Shown: one piece after another, positions 60,026-64,000 of the stretch
Layout: the number at the start of each line of letters is the position of its first letter
How positions within the stretch are numbered: position 1 is the stretch's first letter
NCBI GenBank assembly: GCA_965660875.1
Contig: CBFIBQ010000006.1
Span: forward strand, 1 to 64,000
DNA length: 64,000 nt
Source of the DNA: UBA6770 sp965660875
GTDB lineage: Bacteria; Bacteroidota; Bacteroidia; Flavobacteriales_G; Salibacteraceae
Direction: 5' to 3'
Notes under the pieces: generated by a model
Told to the model about the DNA's origin: nothing
Databases searched by the model: none
Seen by the model: only the letters and a program-made list of their open reading frames with translations
Position numbers and translations under genes: made by a program

Positions 60026-63000
60026 ATGAAAAAACGATTAAGTCTTATATCATGCCTATTCGTTGCAGGTTGGGGAGTTAACGCCCAAACCACTATTGAA
60101 GAAGCAAAAGACATGGCTGTTCCAGCTTCGGTAGAAGAAACAATTAAGTGGGACAAGTATGGCTCTAACATGGGTGTTAGAAATGCATCCAAATTGTCAA
60201 CTCTAAATTTTGGGTCAAGGGCATCAGCAAGTGGAGGAACCGTGGTCGGTACCTCTCAATATGATTTAATGACGAACTCGTCTATTGATGATCGATTTAA
60301 CAATAATGGTGACGGTACTTATTCGGCAGCATTTACTTTTTCAAATCAAGCAGATCCATACCTAAATAGAGGTACAGGTTACTTGTATTACAATGGAACT
60401 TCTTGGTCGGTAAAAAACCCAACTCAAAAAATAGAATCTGAGAGAAACGGTTGGCCTTCAATTCTATATACAGGCAACGGTGATGAAATTGTAATTTCTC
60501 ACTCTACAGACTCTGACCAGTTGCTCTTATCAAAACGCTCTACCAAGGGTGCAGGTACTTGGACAGAGGTTAAAGATCCTACCGGTGCTCAGACTGCACC
60601 AAAAGTAGGCTCAGGATATTTAATCTGGCCGAGAGCTTGTGTTGCTGGGCCAAACAACAATACGATTCACTTAATTGCTTTAACTGAGCCAATTCCTGTT
60701 CAAGGAGGTACCTTTAATGGAGTAACTGTTGGTGGAATGGACGGCGCATTAGTATATAGCCGTTCGGACGACGGCGGTGCAACTTGGGCTGTTAAGAATA
60801 GAATCTTAAAAGGTATTGACGGAAGCGTTTACAGCGGTATTAATGCAGATTCGTATGCAATTACTGCAAACGGCAACAATGTTGCGATTGCAGTATTTCA
60901 CCGATTTGGCGATGTTAGAGTATTGAAGTCTACTGACAATGGTAGATCTTGGAATACACATATTCCTCTTGATTTTGAGCACGACGCTTGGGAGTTTGAA
61001 GACTTTGCAATTCTAGATACACCAACAACTTCAGATAACACGGGTGATTTATTAATTGACAATAACGGAATGGTACACGTTTTCTTTGGAACGTGGAGAT
61101 GGAATGATGCAGATGCTACAGATGGTCAGTACAGCACATTCATTTTAGCAAATGGTCTTTCATACTGGAAAGAATCGTTTGGAGACAATAATTACAAAGA
61201 GTTATTTGGTTACCAAGATGTAAACGGAGATGGTTTAATTGGTATTGCAGGTTATCCAGGTAGTTTTGATGGATTCACAGACTACGGAGCGAAATCAATT
61301 GTTTCATTTCCTTCAGTAGGTATGAATAGTTCAGGTGATATATTCTTAAAGTTCACTAACTTAATGGAGGATGCATCTGCAACAGGTGGAAAATTATACA
61401 ACAACGGATCACGTCATTTTCGTCACGAATGGGTAACGCGCTCGAACGATGGCGGCTGCACTTGGTCAAACCCTAGAGACCTAACCGATGCTGGAGCTGG
61501 TTTTGAAGAGTGTGTGTATGGTGCAATACCAAAAGAGATAGACAGCAAGTTCCGTATGATTTATATGGAAGATGGTTCACCAGGCACTGCCGTTGGACCA
61601 GAGGCTCACGCGGCTACTACCAATGAAATGGTATATGTAGAGTTAGCTGCTACTTCTATTTCAGTTTCAAAAGACATTTGCATTACGGGTATCAATGGCA
61701 CCAATGAATTGTGTGGTGGAGATACTGCAGTGCTAGACGCAGGAATTTCATGCGGTTCGGCTTACGTTTGGAAAGACGGCAGCGGGAACACCTTAGGTAC
61801 TAACGCTACGTTGACTATTACGAATCCAGGTACTTATACTTGTGATATCACAACACCTTGCGGTGTTCAACAAGAAATAAAAGAAGTAGCTGTACCAACT
61901 TCTGGAAACGGTCCAAAAATTAGTGTAAGTTCTTCAGTTACGGAATTGTGTGCCACTGGCTCACAAGCAACCCTATCGGTAACCACCTCTTCATTTGGAA
62001 GTACAGGAACCATTATTTGGGATCAAGGTATACCCGGAAAAGTAGATACATTTAACATTACTGCACCGGGAACCTACACAGTAGAAGTTGCAAACTGCGG
62101 AGGTAGAACAATTGACACTATCGTAATTGATACCGTAAAAACCGTAAATACATTGATTACAGGTAGCACTTTTATTTGCCCTGGTCAACAGTCTACTTTA
62201 ACTGTGCCTATTAATCCTGATGGAACCTACACATGGAAAGATGGTGGCGGTGCTACAATTGGTACAAACAGAAGTGTTAATGTATCAACTACAGGAACAT
62301 ATTCAGTTGATGTAACCGCTTGTGGTGGATCATTAACGGGTTCAAACTCAGTTAGTGTAAATGCTGAACCAACACCAACTGCATCAATTGCTATCGTGAA
62401 CGGTGGCGCTGCAAAAGTTTGCCTTGATGCTGACGGGTCTGTTGATTTCTTGGCAACTGGACAGACTGGAGCAACTTTCAAATGGAGCAATGGTTCTACG
62501 GGTTCATTAATCAGTGTTCCTACGGATGTTATTGGTACTACAGTAATCAGTGCATTTTCATTTAATGCTTGTGGTGACTCAGTTAAATCAAACGACATAA
62601 CGGTAGAAGTAGTAGCAGGTCCTCAAAAGCCAACTATTACGGAAAACAGCTACGTACTTACTTCAAATGTAAGTACAGGTGTAAGATGGTACTATGATGA
62701 CCCTAGAACATCTGCTGGTTGGGTATTTACTGGTGAAACTGGAGCTACTTACGATGTGAGTACGTCTAAATTCCCAAGAGGAAGTAAAATTGGCGCTTCT
62801 ATCACAGACCTCACTACAGGTTGTGAATCGGATATAACTGATTCCGATGTAACTACTGAAGTTGGAAGTTCTGCTGCGATTGGTTCGGGCATTAGTATTT
62901 ATCCAAACCCGAATTCAGGAGAGTTTAATGTAACCATTGAAGGAGTAACTGGAAATACAGAAGTAGAGCTTAGTATAGCTAACAATGTAGGTCAAGTAGT

Positions 63001-63133
63001 GTTCGAAAGTAAATTAAACTTGAGTTCAAATCATTCTGAGCCAATCAATCTGAGTGGATTGGATAAAGGCGTTTACTTTATGAATGTGAACAAAGGATCT
63101 GAAAAAACTACACATAGAATAGTAGTTCAGTAG
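60026..63133 (+). CDS. T9SS-exported Asp-box/Ig-like protein
   Basis: 1035 residues. Signal peptide 1-21 ('...WGVNAQ'). Residues about 120-550 carry sialidase-type Asp-boxes ('SDDGGATW', 'STDNGRSW', 'SNDGGCTW'), suggesting a beta-propeller of exo-sialidase type; catalytic residues were not assigned. Residues about 550-920 are four or five Ig-like repeats with paired Cys. The C-terminal 80 residues are a T9SS type A sorting domain: 'ISIYPNPNSGEFNVTIEG', then 'NNVGQVVFES' and 'LDKGVYFMNV'. So it is secreted and attached to the surface. The stop precedes a strong terminator. Confidence 0.9.
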   Translation: MKKRLSLISCLFVAGWGVNAQTTIEEAKDMAVPASVEETIKWDKYGSNMGVRNASKLSTLNFGSRASASGGTVVGTSQYDLMTNSSIDDRFNNNGDGTYSAAFTFSNQADPYLNRGTGYLYYNGTSWSVKNPTQKIESERNGWPSILYTGNGDEIVISHSTDSDQLLLSKRSTKGAGTWTEVKDPTGAQTAPKVGSGYLIWPRACVAGPNNNTIHLIALTEPIPVQGGTFNGVTVGGMDGALVYSRSDDGGATWAVKNRILKGIDGSVYSGINADSYAITANGNNVAIAVFHRFGDVRVLKSTDNGRSWNTHIPLDFEHDAWEFEDFAILDTPTTSDNTGDLLIDNNGMVHVFFGTWRWNDADATDGQYSTFILANGLSYWKESFGDNNYKELFGYQDVNGDGLIGIAGYPGSFDGFTDYGAKSIVSFPSVGMNSSGDIFLKFTNLMEDASATGGKLYNNGSRHFRHEWVTRSNDGGCTWSNPRDLTDAGAGFEECVYGAIPKEIDSKFRMIYMEDGSPGTAVGPEAHAATTNEMVYVELAATSISVSKDICITGINGTNELCGGDTAVLDAGISCGSAYVWKDGSGNTLGTNATLTITNPGTYTCDITTPCGVQQEIKEVAVPTSGNGPKISVSSSVTELCATGSQATLSVTTSSFGSTGTIIWDQGIPGKVDTFNITAPGTYTVEVANCGGRTIDTIVIDTVKTVNTLITGSTFICPGQQSTLTVPINPDGTYTWKDGGGATIGTNRSVNVSTTGTYSVDVTACGGSLTGSNSVSVNAEPTPTASIAIVNGGAAKVCLDADGSVDFLATGQTGATFKWSNGSTGSLISVPTDVIGTTVISAFSFNACGDSVKSNDITVEVVAGPQKPTITENSYVLTSNVSTGVRWYYDDPRTSAGWVFTGETGATYDVSTSKFPRGSKIGASITDLTTGCESDITDSDVTTEVGSSAAIGSGISIYPNPNSGEFNVTIEGVTGNTEVELSIANNVGQVVFESKLNLSSNHSEPINLSGLDKGVYFMNVNKGSEKTTHRIVVQ

Positions 63134-63150
63134 GATAAAATTATCTGATA

Positions 63151-63183
63151 AAAAAAGCCCCGTTTTTACGGGGCTTTTTTTTT
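63151..63183 (+). terminator. bidirectional terminator after the T9SS-exported protein
   Basis: GCCCCGT (63157-63163) pairs with ACGGGGC (63168-63174) around a TTTT loop, and the flanking A and T runs extend the stem. The plus strand ends in nine Ts. It also lies at the end of bshB1 on the other strand. Confidence 0.9.
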
Positions 63184-63883
63184 ACCTAATTTCTAGTAAA
63201 TCTGGAACACCAATGGGTCGTTCCGTTGTAAACCCTTCACCGAACTCCACTCCAATCATTCGGCCAAATTCACGCGCACGACCTTCAAGGAAATCCTTAA
63301 ACTCTTTGGAGCTTATTGGCGAAACTGGTTCATTGGATTCGGGATTGTAAAATTGGCTAGAGTAAGCCATTATACTCTCCATTTTCTTTTTCCAATATGG
63401 GGTAATATCCACTACAAAATTGGGTTGCATACCCCTGTCTTGTATATAGTGGTAAGTTGCCTTTGGTCTCCAAGCCTCATTTCCAGTCTCTATCTTAACT
63501 AATCCTGATAAGAAACAAGCCCTTGAAACTAATTCTGCACCTCTACCATGGTCGGGATGACGGTCTGACGTTGCATTGCACAACACCACTTCAGGTTTAT
63601 ATTTTCTGATTACATCAACTACTCTAAGTAAGTTTTCTTGATTCACCTCAAAAAGCCCATCAGCCATATTCAAGTTCTCTCGTGCATCAAGCCCTAAAAC
63701 CTCCGCTGCATTCTTAGATTCTATAGACCTTAATTCAGCATTTCCTCTAGTTCCAAGTTCTCCCCTAGTTAAATCAATGATTCCAATTTTTTTTCCAGCA
63801 TCTCTATGCTTTAACAAAGAACCAGCAGCAGCCAATTCAACATCATCGGGATGGGCTCCTAAGGCAAGAATATCTAATTTCAT
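63182..63883 (-). CDS. bshB1: bacillithiol biosynthesis deacetylase BshB1
   Basis: 233 residues of the PIG-L/LmbE deacetylase fold. 'LDILALGAHPDDVELAAAGSLLKH' holds the zinc AHPDD motif, 'RGELGTRGNAELRSIESKNAAEVLGL' is typical of BshB1, and 'SDRHPDHGRGAELVSRACF' supplies the third zinc histidine. It removes acetyl from GlcNAc-malate on the way to bacillithiol, the thiol of many Bacteroidota and Firmicutes. The other bsh genes are not in the window. Confidence 0.92.
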   Translation of the reverse strand: MKLDILALGAHPDDVELAAAGSLLKHRDAGKKIGIIDLTRGELGTRGNAELRSIESKNAAEVLGLDARENLNMADGLFEVNQENLLRVVDVIRKYKPEVVLCNATSDRHPDHGRGAELVSRACFLSGLVKIETGNEAWRPKATYHYIQDRGMQPNFVVDITPYWKKKMESIMAYSSQFYNPESNEPVSPISSKEFKDFLEGRAREFGRMIGVEFGEGFTTERPIGVPDLLEIR

Positions 63884-63904
63884 CTAAAGTACGTTTGCAA
63901 GGAT

Positions 63905-63912
63905 TAACTTTG
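63905..63912 (+). promoter_or_regulatory. -7 element at right edge
   Basis: TAACTTTG is an exact TANNTTTG match. Transcription would begin near 63919, 28 nt before the GTG of the partial gene at 63947. No good -33 is visible. Confidence 0.4.
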
Positions 63913-63946
63913 CAAAAGTGAATAATATTTAGTTACGAATCTGTCC

Positions 63947-64000
63947 GTGAATTTCAACAGAGTAAAACCCCTGGTATACAAAGAGTTCTTAATAGACTGG
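63947..64000 (+). CDS. partial CDS, probable CcmB-like membrane transporter N-terminus
   Basis: GTG at 63947 opens 18 codons to the window edge, reading 'MNFNRVKPLVYKEFLIDW'. The 'KE-x-x-x-(D/E)W' pattern before the first helix fits the heme exporter CcmB of Bacteroidota, but 18 residues are too few to be sure. A second frame from 63922 is also open but has no canonical start codon. Confidence 0.4.
   Translation, partial: MNFNRVKPLVYKEFLIDW

Noticed and set aside
62227..62598. Minus-strand ORF of 123 codons inside the T9SS protein
   Set aside because: It lies antisense to the Ig repeats and has no start signals or domain.
63922..64000. Second open frame at the right edge reading 'IFSYESVREFQQ'
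   Set aside because: No canonical start codon lies in the frame after its stop; the GTG frame at 63947 looks more like a real N-terminus.

Overview
The window reads as chromosome of a Bacteroidota (Flavobacteriales-like) bacterium. The evidence is a type IX secretion (T9SS) C-terminal sorting domain, a bacillithiol deacetylase (BshB1), families typical of the phylum (DUF4834, DUF4924, paired OmpA-like lipid/peptidoglycan-binding proteins), repeated matches to the Bacteroidota promoter element TANNTTTG (with a TTTG-like element about 16-26 nt upstream), almost no Shine-Dalgarno sequences, and AT-rich, tightly packed genes. TTG start codons look unusually common. No phage, insertion sequence, CRISPR array or rRNA was seen.

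Layout. 1-3539 (-) is the N-terminal 1179 codons of a giant secreted repeat protein that runs off the left edge. 3687-6991 holds galE, a second sugar-nucleotide SDR, rlmH and nadC. 6993-20456 is a surface-glycan locus: a flippase, glycosyltransferases, a VioA/VioB-like aminotransferase-acetyltransferase pair, an FkbM methyltransferase and a five-gene pseudaminic-acid operon (pseB, pseF, a pseG-pseH fusion, pseI and a candidate transferase). No pseC lies beside pseB. A PhyH dioxygenase, a GT4, a YfhO-like membrane protein, DUF4834 and carB form a minus-strand operon (18364-26226).

26417-49836 is mostly housekeeping: MFS carrier, two tandem OmpA-family proteins, hemE, a 41-residue lipoprotein missed by ORF length cut-offs, accA, ispE, LptF/G, tgt, GT2, an ECF sigma factor, rsmG, rpmH, lhgO, a lipoprotein metzincin protease, comB, gcvT, a CapD-type dehydratase, miaE, a GDPD phosphodiesterase, an OmpH/Skp-like chaperone and DUF4924. 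49879-55145 (-) is a five-gene operon with a sodium:solute symporter, a GNAT, two PLP racemases and an M20 amidohydrolase, which looks like an amino-acid racemisation/deacylation unit. A tRNA-His with a good promoter and terminator follows.

55634-59908 (+) is a second small glycan operon (GT4, flippase, AsnB-type amidotransferase). 60026-63133 is a T9SS-exported protein with Asp-box and Ig-like domains, followed by a clear terminator. The window ends with bshB1 (-) and the first 18 codons of a probable CcmB-like gene (+).

The genes cluster around building and exporting surface polysaccharide or glycoprotein sugars (GalE, SDR, CapD, Pse, Vio-like, AsnB) and secreting large repeat proteins. 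I see nothing that is clearly a wholly new system. The most interesting points are the pseC-less Pse operon next to a Vio-like pair, the racemase operon, the exact 687-bp higher-order repeat in the giant adhesin, and the extreme packing of convergent genes.
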